A stretch of 33,251 bases of DNA from Clostridiales bacterium (GTDB taxonomy: Bacteria > Bacillota > Clostridia > Christensenellales > Borkfalkiaceae), in NCBI GenBank assembly GCA_015055865.1, contig SVHK01000018.1:1-33251 (forward strand). Reading direction: 5' to 3'. The position numbers and the translations under genes were made by a program. The notes under the pieces were generated by a model. It was not told the DNA's origin. It worked only from the letters and a program-made list of their open reading frames with translations, and did not search any database. The first letter of the stretch is position 1. Each line of letters opens with the position of its first letter. Positions 33,141-33,251 of this stretch are shown piece after piece.

Positions 33141-33251
33141 TTCAACTATTCATATTCCACAATCGTCCGCAAAGATGACTATCATACGTTTATCACTCGC
33201 ACAAAAGAAGGCGGCGTAAATCCTGAAGTTGTAATGCTTTGGGCAGGTCAC
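33141..33251 (+). pseudogene. Tyrosine recombinase C-terminal fragment at window edge
   Basis: The plus-strand frame reads YHTFITRTKEGGVNPEVVML followed by WAGH, clearly the catalytic C-terminal region of a tyrosine recombinase and parallel to RHTFITRAQECGI and LWAGH in the first pseudogene. The catalytic Arg position (HDLRHT in relatives) reads KDDYHT here, and nothing recognisable precedes it, so it is probably a truncated or decayed copy. The nucleophile Tyr would lie beyond the window. Confidence 0.65.

Overview
The window looks like chromosomal DNA from an uncultured gut-type Clostridia lineage (Bacillota, Christensenellales/Borkfalkia-like). The evidence is AGGAGG-type ribosome sites, Sec and lipoprotein signals of Gram-positive style, Ig-rich surface proteins, an AraC/ABC-importer sugar locus and genes tightly packed on one strand. 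The lineage is inferred from style, not from a marker gene.

Positions 1-27232 hold one very long minus-strand gene train, read from right to left. It starts at a divergent control region (26980-27341). The order is a 46-residue peptide; a 579-aa secreted protein with twin jelly-roll-like modules; a 1352-aa surface protein with a duplicated ~400-aa unit and a C-terminal anchor; an ABC sugar importer (binding lipoprotein plus two permeases, no ATPase); a 948-aa secreted Ig-like protein; and two DUF4838 proteins, one a lipoprotein and one with no signal. After these come cytoplasmic GH36 alpha-galactosidase, GH112 galacto-N-biose/lacto-N-biose phosphorylase (single-base frameshift), GH94 disaccharide phosphorylase and GH20 hexosaminidase, then a Cof-type HAD phosphatase, a YgjV-like membrane protein, a possible 28-aa peptide and a metallophosphoesterase cut by the window edge. 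Gaps are 36 bases or less, or overlaps, almost throughout, so this is probably one operon. Its logic is capture of a galactose/N-acetylhexosamine glycan at the surface, import of oligosaccharides, and intracellular trimming by exo-glycosidases and energy-saving phosphorylases. Mucin O-glycans, milk oligosaccharides or glycolipids are plausible substrates (inference).

Positions 27304-30003 hold a divergent plus-strand unit: an AraC-family regulator from a strong, nearly leaderless promoter, a possible 38-aa peptide, an Asp-box sialidase-like protein without a signal peptide, and a strong terminator. The divergent region has promoters on both strands, two overlapping hairpins, a possible short leader ORF and a cre-like site.

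Positions 30004-33251 are AT-rich and look like decayed mobile DNA. They hold a tyrosine-recombinase pseudogene with frameshifts and an internal deletion, an XRE regulator/nucleotidyltransferase pair with its own promoter and operator (toxin-antitoxin-like), several inverted repeats, a heptamer tandem repeat, the 3' end of a tRNA gene followed by its terminator (an attachment-site scar), and a second recombinase fragment at the right edge.
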